DNA of 64,000 nt from Sporolactobacillus sp. THM7-7 (GTDB taxonomy: Bacteria; Bacillota; Bacilli; Bacillales; Sporolactobacillaceae). Under the pieces are notes generated by a model. The model had not been told where the DNA came from, ran no database searches, and worked only from the letters and a program-made list of their open reading frames with translations. The stretch lies in contig NZ_SEMB01000003.1 in NCBI RefSeq assembly GCF_004153225.1, forward strand, positions 22,064 through 86,063, in the 5' to 3' direction. Positions within the stretch are counted from its first letter, which is position 1; each line of letters begins with the position of its first letter. Position numbers and translations under genes: made by a program. Positions 16,706-24,917 of this stretch are shown here, piece after piece.

Positions 16706-17769
16706 TTCAACGATTCATGAACGGAAAATTATACCCTCTTTTTGTGCCGCTGATTTCGGTCGTCCTCGGTCTCTTTTTCGGAGCTCTGATCATGCTGGCG
16801 GGCGGATATCATCCGATTCTCGCCTATCAGTCCATCTTCGAGTCGGTGTTTCTGCAGCCCTATTATACCGGGGAGACGATACGGACGATGATCCCGCTCG
16901 TCTTGTCCGGGCTTGCGGTCGCTTTTGCTTTCCGGACGGGGCTATTCAACATCGGTGTCGAGGGGCAGCTCCTGGCTGGCTGGTTTGTTTCGGTCGCTGC
17001 GGCCATCCTTTGTGACGGATGGCCGAAAATACTGCTGCTTCCGCTCTCCATCCTGGCCGGAGCTGCGGCCGGAGCCGTATGGGGGCTGATCCCGGGCTTT
17101 TTAAAAGCGCGGTTCAAGGTGCACGAAGTGATCTCGACCATTATGATGAACTACATTGCTTTATATACGACCAATTATCTCATCAAGCATTACCTTTATA
17201 CCGAAGGCGAGCGTACGCCGACGATTCCTGATGCCGCTTCGCTCGCTTCGGCGACGCTGTCTCATCTGACGCAAGGCTCGCGCCTGCACTGGGGATTTAT
17301 TGTGGCCCTTCTTGCCGGGCTTCTCATGTGGTTCATTCTGTGGCAAACGACGCGGGGCTACGAATTGCGGGCGGTCGGTTTCAGCCCGGATGCCGCCGGC
17401 TACGCCGGGATGAATGTCGGACGCAATATCCTCTTATCCATGACCTTTTCCGGGATGTTCGCCGGGCTTGCCGGGGCGATGGAGGGGCTCGGCACGTATC
17501 AGTACATGATGATCAATCCGGCGTTTGTCGGCATCGGTTTCAGCGGCATCGCGGTGGCGCTGCTCGGGATGAACACGTCCCTCGGTGTTTTTCTGGCCGG
17601 TGCTTTATTCGCGACGCTTCAAACGGGTGGACTGACCATGCAATCGGAAGCCGGCGTACCGATTGAACTGATTAACATTGTTATCGCGCTGATTATTTTC
17701 CTGGTTGGTTCCAGCTACATCATTCAGCTCGTGCTGAACCGTCTGGCGAAAAGGGGGGAGAAAAGATGA
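16702..17769 (+). CDS. nupP: nucleoside ABC importer permease 1
   Basis: A 355-residue membrane protein with about nine or ten hydrophobic helices in the BPD_transp_2 (RbsC-like) family. Landmarks are GLAVAFAFRTGLFNIGVEGQ, KVHEVISTIMMNYIALY and FSPDAAGYAGMNVGRN, the last being the cytoplasmic loop that contacts the ATPase. It overlaps nupO and nupQ by four bases on each side. It forms the channel with NupQ. Confidence 0.9.
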   Translation: MIQRFMNGKLYPLFVPLISVVLGLFFGALIMLAGGYHPILAYQSIFESVFLQPYYTGETIRTMIPLVLSGLAVAFAFRTGLFNIGVEGQLLAGWFVSVAAAILCDGWPKILLLPLSILAGAAAGAVWGLIPGFLKARFKVHEVISTIMMNYIALYTTNYLIKHYLYTEGERTPTIPDAASLASATLSHLTQGSRLHWGFIVALLAGLLMWFILWQTTRGYELRAVGFSPDAAGYAGMNVGRNILLSMTFSGMFAGLAGAMEGLGTYQYMMINPAFVGIGFSGIAVALLGMNTSLGVFLAGALFATLQTGGLTMQSEAGVPIELINIVIALIIFLVGSSYIIQLVLNRLAKRGEKR

Positions 17770-18731
17770 GCCTTCTGGATGTTTTGGACATTATCATTCC
17801 CGCGACACTGCTGACGGCGGCGCCTCTCATCTTTACGGCGCTCGGCGGCGTCTTCTCGGAGCGGTCCGGTGTGGTCAATATCGGTTTGGAAGGCCTGATG
17901 GCTGTCGGTGCGTTCACCGCGGCGGTATCAACCTACTTTTTAGAAAATCTGGGCGCGGGCGCGGCGTCCCCGTGGCTGTCGCTGCTCATCGCGGCGGCGG
18001 CCGGCGGACTCTTTTCGCTGATCCACGCCGTCGTCTCCATCTCCTTCCGCGCTGACCAGACGGTAAGCGGTGTGGCCCTGAACCTTCTGGCAGTCGGTGT
18101 CACCGTCTTTCTCGTTAAGCTCTTTTTCGAAGGGGCCGGACAGACTCCTTTTATCAAACACCGCATCGATAAAGTCGATATTCCCGGCCTGCACAGCATC
18201 CCCGTCATCGGGCCGATGCTGTTCTCCCAGGTCGCCTGGACGTCTTACATCGCCATCGCGATAGGCCTAATGGTCTGGGCGATTCTCTACAAGACGCCGT
18301 TCGGCCTCCGTCTGCGTTCCGTGGGTGAGCATCCGGCCGCCGCGGATACGCTCGGAATTAACGTCTATAAAATGCGTTACATTGGCGTATTTCTGAGCGG
18401 GGTATTCGGCGGCATCGGCGGGGCCGTCTATCTCGTCACGATTGCGGGCAATTACAATGCGATGACGATTTCCGGCCAGGGCTTTCTGGCGCTGGCGGCC
18501 ATGGTCTTCGGCAAGTGGCATCCGGCTGGCGCCATGGGAGCGGGCCTTTTCTTTGGCTTTGCCCAATCTCTGAGCATTACGAGTCAGCAGATTCCACTTC
18601 TCGATCAGCTGCCGGACGTCATTCTGCTGATTGCGCCGTACGTCCTGACGCTGCTCGTGCTGGCCGGCTTTGTCGGCCGCGCCGAAGCGCCGAAAGCGGA
18701 CGGCGTGCCGTATATTAAAGGGCAGAGATAG
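17766..18731 (+). CDS. nupQ: nucleoside ABC importer permease 2
   Basis: A 321-residue membrane protein of the same permease family as NupP, with about eight to ten helices. FTALGGVFSERSGVVNIGLEGL and RADQTVSGVALNLLAVGVTVFL are the characteristic segments; RSVGEHPAAADTLGINVYKMR is the coupling loop. Its start overlaps the end of nupP (ATGA). A bidirectional terminator follows 16 nt after the stop, so it closes the operon. Confidence 0.9.
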   Translation: MSLLDVLDIIIPATLLTAAPLIFTALGGVFSERSGVVNIGLEGLMAVGAFTAAVSTYFLENLGAGAASPWLSLLIAAAAGGLFSLIHAVVSISFRADQTVSGVALNLLAVGVTVFLVKLFFEGAGQTPFIKHRIDKVDIPGLHSIPVIGPMLFSQVAWTSYIAIAIGLMVWAILYKTPFGLRLRSVGEHPAAADTLGINVYKMRYIGVFLSGVFGGIGGAVYLVTIAGNYNAMTISGQGFLALAAMVFGKWHPAGAMGAGLFFGFAQSLSITSQQIPLLDQLPDVILLIAPYVLTLLVLAGFVGRAEAPKADGVPYIKGQR

Positions 18732-18747
18732 GCAGATGGGCTGAAAA

Positions 18748-18786
18748 ACAACCCGCCGTTATGGATCGTCATAATGGCGGGTTTTG
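18748..18786. terminator. bidirectional terminator between nupQ and a convergent membrane gene
   Basis: AACCCGCCGTTATG / CATAATGGCGGGTTTT stem with a six-base loop and A/T runs on both sides. Confidence 0.85.
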
Positions 18787-18800
18787 ATTGACTGCTGTTC

Positions 18801-19346
18801 TCAGTTATTGCGTTGTGGCGCTTTTTTGGGGAATACCGTATAACTGAAACTGATGAAAAAATCGATAACTAAAATAATGGCCCATCTGAGGATCCAAGTC
18901 AGGAAACTCTGCGTTTCTTCAGGATGCCCTGCAAAGAGATGGATCGCTAACATCAATCCAGCACCGATGACCCAGGCGACAAGATGACGATACCAACCAT
19001 GACGTTCTCTGAGAGCTTTTTCCCGGCCGTAAATCATTTCTTTTTCTGGTTTCGAACCACCTGCGAAGCGATAAGCAAACTGAGCATCCGCCCACTGAAT
19101 CATTTTGGAACCAAAAGCAATGCTGATGCCAATATAGACAGCCGAGAGCGTGTGGGCAAACGTTGCCGGATTGCCGTTCTTCAAGTCAAAAAATGTGAAG
19201 ATCAGCAGGATAAAATCAAGAACCGGCGTACAGGCCAAAAGGAAAAAACTCAGCCTTTTTTTTATGAAGATATATCGGGTGACCAGTCCCATCGAAATAA
19301 ACAGCCAGAAGGCTATTTCGTCGGCGATAATTAACCAGAAGATCAT
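18801..19346 (-). CDS. integral membrane protein of unknown function
   Basis: A 181-residue protein with about five hydrophobic segments: IIADEIAFWLFISMGLVT, LSFFLLACTPVLDFILLIFTF, a third near AHTLSAVYIGISIAFGS, then two at the C terminus (LVAWVIGAGLMLAIHLF and AIILVIDFFISFSYTVF). The linker GSKPEKEMIYGREKALRER is charged and cytosolic. ATG 19346 was chosen for the AAGGAG site eight bases upstream; the frame extends to 19457 without a start signal. It is divergent from the TetR gene at 19555 and is its likely target. I do not recognise a function. Confidence 0.75.
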   Translation of the reverse strand: MIFWLIIADEIAFWLFISMGLVTRYIFIKKRLSFFLLACTPVLDFILLIFTFFDLKNGNPATFAHTLSAVYIGISIAFGSKMIQWADAQFAYRFAGGSKPEKEMIYGREKALRERHGWYRHLVAWVIGAGLMLAIHLFAGHPEETQSFLTWILRWAIILVIDFFISFSYTVFPKKAPQRNN

Positions 19347-19518
19347 AAAACCAGCTCCTTGATTTCGAATCAGGCTATTTGGATGATCGCCTGACGTAAA
19401 GCGTGATTCGAATGGTATAGCTCCGAAACCAGAGATCGAATGTAATCTGCAGCACATAGACTGAAATTCACGTCCAACCTTTATTTAATACATTTGTATC
19501 ATAAACAATATAACACGA

Positions 19519-19548
19519 TTGTATCGTAAAAATCAACCATGTTATAAT
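19519..19548 (+). promoter_or_regulatory. sigma-A promoter and possible operator of tetR-family gene
   Basis: TTGTAT (19519-19524), 18-nt spacer, TATAAT (19543-19548). The ATG at 19555 lies six bases beyond the -10, where transcription itself should start. TTGTATCGTAAA over the -35 repeats TTGTATCATAAA centred 25 bp upstream (about 19494), making a direct-repeat candidate operator shared with the divergent gene. Confidence 0.65.
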
Positions 19549-19554
19549 AGGCTT

Positions 19555-20133
19555 ATGCCAAAAATAGTCAATCACGAAGAGAGAAAAAGGAAAGTAGCAG
19601 AAGCCTGCTGGAGAGTTATCCAAAAAAAAGGAATTGAACAGGCTACGGTTCGCGAGATTGCGAAAGAGGCTAAGATGTCTGTCGGTTCGATGCGTCATTA
19701 TTTTTCAAGCCAGAAAGACCTGTTTATTTTCTCGATGCAGCTGGTTATGGACCATGTTCATGAACGGATCAAAAAGTTGCCGTTATCGGGTCCGCCGATA
19801 AAAGATGCTATGCAGGTTCTTTCCCAGGTTTTACCTATTGATGCGGAAAGGCGCCTGGAAATGGAGGTGTGGTTCCTATTTACGTCAAAGGCACTAAATG
19901 ATCCGGATCTAAAAAAAAAGAGCGACGAAATGGATGATGAGCTGTACCAGGCATGCCGTCTTATTATTGAACATCTGACAGTCGCAGCAGATTGGAAGCA
20001 GGAAACAGAACGCCTGTATGCGCTTGTTGATGGTTTAGCCGTACACGCCATCATGCGACCCGGGCGGCTTCATCCGGATTTACTGCTTTCCGTTCTTGAA
20101 AACCACCTGAAAGTGATCGGGCAGAACGTCTAA
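19555..20133 (+). CDS. TetR/AcrR-family regulator, apparently leaderless
   Basis: A 192-residue regulator. The N-terminal TetR helix-turn-helix is clear: RKRKVAEACWRVIQKKGIEQATVREIAKEAKMSVGSMRHYFSSQKDLF. The C-terminal region (MEVWFLFTSKALNDPDL, YALVDGLAVHAIMRPGRL) resembles the BetI/FrrA-type ligand domain. No ribosome binding site precedes ATG 19555, which instead sits where transcription should begin; an in-frame upstream extension to 19519 would run through the promoter. It probably represses itself and the divergent membrane protein gene. Confidence 0.85.
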   Translation: MPKIVNHEERKRKVAEACWRVIQKKGIEQATVREIAKEAKMSVGSMRHYFSSQKDLFIFSMQLVMDHVHERIKKLPLSGPPIKDAMQVLSQVLPIDAERRLEMEVWFLFTSKALNDPDLKKKSDEMDDELYQACRLIIEHLTVAADWKQETERLYALVDGLAVHAIMRPGRLHPDLLLSVLENHLKVIGQNV

Positions 20134-20355
20134 CATCAGCCTGAAACGGACTATTTCAGCCAGGCTTCCTTTTTTAGGAAACAGTGCTCTCCCGGATTTC
20201 CGGAAAAATTTTTCATGATTTGTCAAAGCATCCCTAGTTTAATTTTGCTATGCTATAATTGATTTTAATGTTGCATATGGCGTATAGTCCGACCATTGGG
20301 AGCGATGAACAAATGAAAAACGGACGGTGTGCCCATTTTGATTGGAGGTAAATCC

Positions 20356-20952
20356 ATGACAGAAATATGCCTGGTCAGGCACGGGGAGACGGATTGGAAC
20401 GCCCTCGGGAAGCTCCAGGGGCGCGAGGATATTCCGCTAAATACAAGAGGGAAAGAACAGGCGAAAATGGTTGGCCAATACCTTAAGGGGACTCATTTTT
20501 CCGCCGTTTATACGAGCCCGCTCCTCAGAGCAAAGGAAACGGCCTCGATTGTCAACCAATATATCGGTGGCGTTCCGATGACTGAAAGCGGCGCGTTTAT
20601 TGAAAAAGCGTACGGACAGGCGTCGGGAATGACGGTCACGGAGCGCGATCGTCATTATCCGGGCGGCCAGATTCCCGGCCTGGAGCCCTTTGATACGATA
20701 GAAAAACGGGCCATGTCCGGCCTGAAGAAGATTAAGGAACACCACCCGGGTGATCAGGTCCTGGTCGTTTCGCACGGCGGTCTGATCAATGTGATTTTAT
20801 CTGCGCTGTCAAAAGGCGAGATCGGTACCGGGAGGACAAAACTGTACAACACATGCATCAGCCATATTGTTTCAAACGGAGACTCTTGGACGATACTCGA
20901 CTATAATCGGATCGATCATTTAAGCCGATTTGGAAAAGTGACGAGCATTTGA
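20356..20952 (+). CDS. histidine phosphatase (phosphoglycerate-mutase-like) family protein
   Basis: A 198-residue cytosolic protein with the RHG motif at the start (CLVRHGETDWNALGKLQGR), YTSPLLRAKETA, the acid region AFIEKAYGQASGMT and the second catalytic His in VLVVSHGGLINVIL. These features define broad-specificity phosphatases of the PhoE/CobC/GpmB group. GGAGG lies seven bases before ATG 20356, so the earlier in-frame start at 20329 is not used. The substrate is not evident and no operon partner adjoins it. Confidence 0.88.
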   Translation: MTEICLVRHGETDWNALGKLQGREDIPLNTRGKEQAKMVGQYLKGTHFSAVYTSPLLRAKETASIVNQYIGGVPMTESGAFIEKAYGQASGMTVTERDRHYPGGQIPGLEPFDTIEKRAMSGLKKIKEHHPGDQVLVVSHGGLINVILSALSKGEIGTGRTKLYNTCISHIVSNGDSWTILDYNRIDHLSRFGKVTSI

Positions 20953-20984
20953 TGCAGGTCAGGGGAGGCGGGCGACTTCGACAT

Positions 20985-21013
20985 AATAAAAAGAGCGAAC
21001 GCGTCGCTCTTTC
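20985..21013. terminator. terminator between phosphatase gene and tRNA-Gly
   Basis: AAAGAGCG / CGCTCTTT stem. On the minus strand it is followed by TTTTTATT, so it mainly serves the tRNA gene; it may also stop the phosphatase transcript. Confidence 0.75.
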
Positions 21014-21026
21014 GTCATTTTATAGA

Positions 21027-21097
21027 AGCGGGTGATGGGAATCGAACCCACGACGAGAGCTTGGGAAGCTCTAATTTTACCATTAAACTACACCCGC
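21027..21097 (-). tRNA. tRNA-Gly (anticodon CCC)
   Basis: A 71-nt cloverleaf on the minus strand: acceptor GCGGGTG / CACCCGC with discriminator T, D arm, anticodon stem AGAGC / GCTCT around loop TTCCCAA (positions 34-36 are CCC), T arm TGGGT-TCGATTC-CCA-type. The CCA end is not encoded. U73 agrees with glycine identity in bacteria. It reads GGG codons and stands alone, not in a tRNA cluster. Confidence 0.92.
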
Positions 21098-21259
21098 AAA
21101 TGGTATGGTGATCTGGCAAAGACATGTACTATCATATAAGAATGAGGGACTTTTGTCAATGCATATCATCCAAACCTTTTGGGCGGGAGAGAAGCCTTTA
21201 AAAAGCGGATTCTATGAACACAGCAATGCATCACACTAATCGATGAGGAGAGAACACTT

Positions 21260-21529
21260 TTGAAAGCCATTTTAACCGTTATCGGAAAGGACAATATCGG
21301 CATTATCGCCGGCGTCAGCCAGAAGCTTGCGGACTTGCAGGTCAATATCCTGGATGTTTCGCAGACGATCATGAACGGCTATTTTACGATGATGATGATT
21401 CTTGATGTGACGAAGGCGACGAAAAACTTCGGCGAAATTAAAAAGGAACTGGCGGATAAGGGCGCCGAGCTGAATGTGCAAATAAAGATTCAGCGTGAAG
21501 AGATTTTTTCTTCGATGCACAGCTTATAA
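21260..21529 (+). CDS. small ACT-domain protein (UPF0237-like)
   Basis: An 89-residue protein that is a single ACT domain: ILTVIGKDNIGIIAGVSQKLADLQVNILDVSQTIMNGYFTMMMILD. ACT domains bind amino acids or other small ligands and regulate enzymes. It starts at TTG 21260 after GAGGAG. It lies 22 nt before the UPF0210 gene; this pair is conserved in many Bacillota and Archaea, suggesting that the ACT protein modulates its neighbour. Confidence 0.88.
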   Translation: MKAILTVIGKDNIGIIAGVSQKLADLQVNILDVSQTIMNGYFTMMMILDVTKATKNFGEIKKELADKGAELNVQIKIQREEIFSSMHSL

Positions 21530-21551
21530 GGAACGGGAGACATAGAAAAAA

Positions 21552-22907
21552 ATGGAAACAACACAAATACTGGAGACGATTCGGATGATCGAGGAAGAGA
21601 AACTCGATATTCGGACCATCACGATGGGAATTTCTCTTCTGGATTGCGCCGACAGCAGCGGCGAGAGCGCGCGGCAGAAAATTTATGATAAAATCACCCG
21701 CCTGGCAGAAAAACTGGTTGAGACCGGCGAGTCTATCGAAACGGAATTCGGTATCCCGATCATTCATAAACGCATCTCCGTCACGCCCGTGTCGCTGCTT
21801 ATCGGGGCGTCAGAAGAGGAAGACGGCGCCGCTTTTGCGCAAATTCTCGATCAAGCGGCAAAAGAGACGGGGGTTAATTTTATCGGCGGCTACTCGGCGC
21901 TGGTTCAGAAAGGTTACACAGCAGGGGATCGCCGGCTGATTGAATCGATTCCTGAGGCGCTTGCGACGACAGAGCGGGTTTGCTCCTCCGTCAATGTCGG
22001 TTCGACACGTTCCGGAATCAATATGGACGCGGTTCGCGAAATGGGCCGTATGGTCAAGCAGACGGCGGAACGGACAAAGGATGCCGATGGACTGGGCTGT
22101 GCCAAGCTTGTTGTTTTCGCGAACGCGGTGGAGGACAATCCGTTTATGGCCGGCGCGTTTCATGGAGTTGGAGAGGCTGATTGCGTGATTAATGTCGGGG
22201 TAAGCGGTCCGGGCGTGGTCAAACGGGCGCTGGAAAAAGTCAAAGGAGAGCGCTTCGACGTGATTGCGGAAACAATCAAAAAAATTGCCTTTAAAATCAC
22301 GAGGATGGGCCAGCTGGTCGGCCATGAGGCTTCAGAGCGGCTCGGTGTTCCGTTCGGTATTGTCGATCTGTCGCTTGCACCCACTCCGGCGGTCGGGGAT
22401 TCCGTCGCGCATATATTGGAGGAAATGGGGCTCGAGTCGGCGGGGACCCATGGCACGACCGCTGCACTCGCCTTGCTGAACGATGCGGTAAAGAAAGGCG
22501 GTGTGATGGCTTGCAGTCACGTTGGCGGATTAAGCGGTGCTTTCATTCCGGTTTCCGAGGATGCAGGCATGATTGATGCCGTGACTCAAGGCGCATTGAA
22601 TTTGAATAAATTGGAAGCAATGACTGCGGTCTGCTCGGTCGGGCTTGATATGATCGCCATTCCGGGAGATACACCCGCGGAAACGATTTCAGCGATGATT
22701 GCCGATGAAGCAGCGATCGGCGTGGTTAACAATAAGACGACCGCCGTTCGAGTGATTCCTGTTCCCGGGAAGACCGTCGGCGATACGGTTGAATTTGGCG
22801 GTCTGCTTGGCCGGGCACCAGTCATGCCGGTCAGCAGGGAATCGTCGGCAGGCTTCATTGCCCGCGGAGGCCGCATCCCCGCACCGATTCATTCATTTAA
22901 AAATTGA
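21552..22907 (+). CDS. PFL/UPF0210-family protein
   Basis: A 451-residue cytosolic protein of the UPF0210 (PFL) family. Signature parts are [20 protein letters not shown] at the N terminus, [21 protein letters not shown] in the middle, and [25 protein letters not shown] later. The family has a fold related to pyruvate formate-lyase but lacks a known reaction. It is translated right after the ACT-domain gene and followed by a hairpin terminator. Confidence 0.9.
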   Translation: METTQILETIRMIEEEKLDIRTITMGISLLDCADSSGESARQKIYDKITRLAEKLVETGESIETEFGIPIIHKRISVTPVSLLIGASEEEDGAAFAQILDQAAKETGVNFIGGYSALVQKGYTAGDRRLIESIPEALATTERVCSSVNVGSTRSGINMDAVREMGRMVKQTAERTKDADGLGCAKLVVFANAVEDNPFMAGAFHGVGEADCVINVGVSGPGVVKRALEKVKGERFDVIAETIKKIAFKITRMGQLVGHEASERLGVPFGIVDLSLAPTPAVGDSVAHILEEMGLESAGTHGTTAALALLNDAVKKGGVMACSHVGGLSGAFIPVSEDAGMIDAVTQGALNLNKLEAMTAVCSVGLDMIAIPGDTPAETISAMIADEAAIGVVNNKTTAVRVIPVPGKTVGDTVEFGGLLGRAPVMPVSRESSAGFIARGGRIPAPIHSFKN

Positions 22908-22965
22908 GCAGAACGGAGAACGAAGCTTGTAAGGAATACTAAATCCGCGCTTCATCAACGCACAT

Positions 22966-22999
22966 AAATGGGGATCCTCCTGAAGGGCGGATCCCCATT
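22966..22999. terminator. hairpin between UPF0210 gene and convergent small gene
   Basis: AAATGGGGATCC / GGATCCCCATTT inverted repeat in the gap between two 3' ends. Confidence 0.75.
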
Positions 23000-23017
23000 T
23001 GTCATCGATTTTCGTTT

Positions 23018-23200
23018 TTACCTGTTGTTATGACCTTCACGATTGGTCTCCGACATCCGGTCATCGCCCGTTCTCTGGGTGCGTTCCTGTTCTTCAGCGG
23101 TATGCTCATCCAGCGGCTCTGCAAATTCTTCACTGACAAAAGCTCGGTTATTCTTTCGCTGCCTATTGAATGCTTCATTTTCCGATGCATTTTTTCCCAT
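23018..23200 (-). CDS. small hydrophilic protein, possibly spore-related
   Basis: A 60-residue, highly charged frame starting MGKNASENEAFNRQRKNNRAF and rich in Glu, Arg, Asn and Thr, with no hydrophobic segment. AAGGAGG (minus strand, 23213-23219) is present but 12 nt before ATG 23200, slightly far. TATAAT lies further upstream on the same strand, and the terminator at 22966-22999 follows its stop. Composition and size resemble small sporulation proteins of Bacilli, but I cannot place it in a family. A second overlapping frame (23002-23190) is considered a shadow. Confidence 0.5.
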   Translation of the reverse strand: MGKNASENEAFNRQRKNNRAFVSEEFAEPLDEHTAEEQERTQRTGDDRMSETNREGHNNR

Positions 23201-23361
23201 GCTTCATCCCAGCCTCCTTAAGATTTTTGGCGAAGATCGGCTCGCCACTCATTAGTGTGAACGGTTTGACGTTTATTATACAAAGTACGATGCCGGGAAT
23301 CCGGCTGACGCGCAACGGGACGCGACAACATACATATGTTAGAAAGGAGAAGGAAAAAGAC

Positions 23362-23403
23362 ATGGAATGGACCCGTGTTTTAGAAACAGAGGGAAAAAAA
23401 TGA
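23362..23403 (+). CDS. 13-codon leader peptide overlapping the ssuE-like start
   Basis: ATG 23362 follows AGAAAGGAGAAGG and encodes MEWTRVLETEGKK before TGA at 23401-23403, which overlaps the next ATG (23400) as ATGA. The stronger ribosome site belongs to the leader; the downstream gene has only GAGGG inside the leader. This predicts translational coupling. Whether the peptide has its own role or a regulatory one is unknown. Confidence 0.5.
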   Translation: MEWTRVLETEGKK

Positions 23404-23963
23404 ACACGATTGTAGCAATTTCAGGCAGTCCGTCGCCGGTTTCCCGTACGGAAAAGGTTCTCGGCTTTTTAAGCGATCAGCTAACAGATCGCGGACTGTC
23501 GGTAAAAAAGATCTTTGCCCGCCAAGTCGATGCTGACATTTTAGTTCGCGCCGATGACAAAGCGAGGCAAATTAAAGAAATATCGAAAACACTGTCCCGG
23601 GCCGATGGGATCCTCGTCGTCTCACCGGTGTATAAAATGGCATACACAGGCCTATTAAAGGTGTTTTTTGATCTGCTCCCAAGAGATATTTTTTTGGGGA
23701 AACCGGTTCTTCCGGTCATGATCGGAGGGACGGACAAACATTTTATGGTATTGGATCTTATGCTGAAACCGCTGCTTGCTTTCATGAAGGGAGAGACGCT
23801 TCAAGGCATCTATTTGCTGGACCGGCAGGTTGCTCATGGAGCCTCGGACCACCCGCCGCTCCATGATAAAGACATACTGCGGCGGATCGGCACCCAGCTT
23901 GATTTGCTGATTGAAAACGCCGTATATAAAACAAGTTCCGGGGATGGCACAACGCCTCATTGA
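23400..23963 (+). CDS. SsuE-like NADPH-dependent FMN reductase
   Basis: A 187-residue flavodoxin-like protein. IVAISGSPSPVSRTEKVLGFL is the FMN-phosphate loop; ADGILVVSPVYKMAYTGLLKVFFDLLPRDIFLGKPVLPVMIGG is the hallmark of SsuE/MsuE reductases that feed reduced FMN to monooxygenases in sulfonate use. No SsuD-like monooxygenase or sulfonate transporter is adjacent, so the partner is unknown. The start overlaps the short leader peptide. A longer frame from 23367 is rejected since the conserved N terminus begins at 23400. Confidence 0.82.
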   Translation: MNTIVAISGSPSPVSRTEKVLGFLSDQLTDRGLSVKKIFARQVDADILVRADDKARQIKEISKTLSRADGILVVSPVYKMAYTGLLKVFFDLLPRDIFLGKPVLPVMIGGTDKHFMVLDLMLKPLLAFMKGETLQGIYLLDRQVAHGASDHPPLHDKDILRRIGTQLDLLIENAVYKTSSGDGTTPH

Positions 23964-24055
23964 GCGCTGTCCATCCCTATATGATCGATGCGGCATACAT
24001 TTCCATGGAGTGTGTTAAAATGGGATTAAAAGAGGACAGGCAGGAGGGCATCGCA

Positions 24056-24877
24056 TTGACGGTGAATCGTTTAGAGCGGATAGACTTGACCCGGAGCATT
24101 GAAAGCAAGAAAAAGTATCATAAAAAATTGAAAAAGTACCAGCTGCGTCTTCTTGCGCTGCAGCGCGTCATTTTTGAAGAGAAGATCGGCGTGATTTTTG
24201 TCTTCGAGGGATGGGATGCTGCGGGTAAGGGCGGCGCGATTAAACGTGCGGCAGCCAATCTCGACCCGCGCGGCGTCCGCGTGTCTCCGATCGCCGCTCC
24301 GGCGCCGCATGAGAAAAGGTACCACTATATGCAGCGGTTCTGGCGCAAGATTCCCCAATACGGACAGATTGCGATTTTCGACCGTTCCTGGTACGGACGC
24401 GTGCTTGTCGAGCGCGTCGAAGGATTCGCCGAAAAGGACGAATGGGTGCGTGCTTATGAAGAAATTAATGATTTTGAGAAGCTGCTGACGGATGACCGCT
24501 ACATCGTTGAAAAGTTCTGGCTGCATATCAGTAAAGACGAGCAATATAAGCGTTTCAAAGAGCGTGAGGAAAATCCGATGAAACGCTGGAAAATTACGGA
24601 TGAGGACTGGCGCAATCGGGCGAAGTGGGGTGAGTATGCCGAAGCCGCGGAGGAGATGTTTGGGAAGACGGACAAACCAAATGCCCCATGGCATATCATC
24701 CCCGCAAACAGCAAGTGGTTTGCGCGGGTCGCCGTGGTCAAGCAAATGGTTCAGTCCATCGAAAAATATTTACATAAGCACGAGATCTCCCTCCCGCCTT
24801 ATCCAGACCTTCTCAAAGGAAAAAATATCGAAAGCAAGAATACTAATCCAAAAAAGACAAGCAAGGCAAATCGTTAA
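24056..24877 (+). CDS. ppk2: polyphosphate kinase 2 family protein
   Basis: A 273-residue PPK2 protein: Walker A FEGWDAAGKGGAIKR near residues 50-64, the Walker B-like IAIFDRSWYGRVLVERVEGF, and the lid REENPMKRWKITDEDWRNR. PPK2 enzymes transfer phosphate between polyphosphate and nucleoside mono- or diphosphates. TTG 24056 is preferred because AGGAGGG lies seven bases upstream; ATG 24020 would add 12 residues. It is followed by ppx and a PPK1-like fragment gene, forming a polyphosphate cluster. Confidence 0.9.
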   Translation: MTVNRLERIDLTRSIESKKKYHKKLKKYQLRLLALQRVIFEEKIGVIFVFEGWDAAGKGGAIKRAAANLDPRGVRVSPIAAPAPHEKRYHYMQRFWRKIPQYGQIAIFDRSWYGRVLVERVEGFAEKDEWVRAYEEINDFEKLLTDDRYIVEKFWLHISKDEQYKRFKEREENPMKRWKITDEDWRNRAKWGEYAEAAEEMFGKTDKPNAPWHIIPANSKWFARVAVVKQMVQSIEKYLHKHEISLPPYPDLLKGKNIESKNTNPKKTSKANR

Positions 24878-24917
24878 CCTTTAGACGAAGGACGGAATGG
24901 TTGAGGAGGACAGATCA

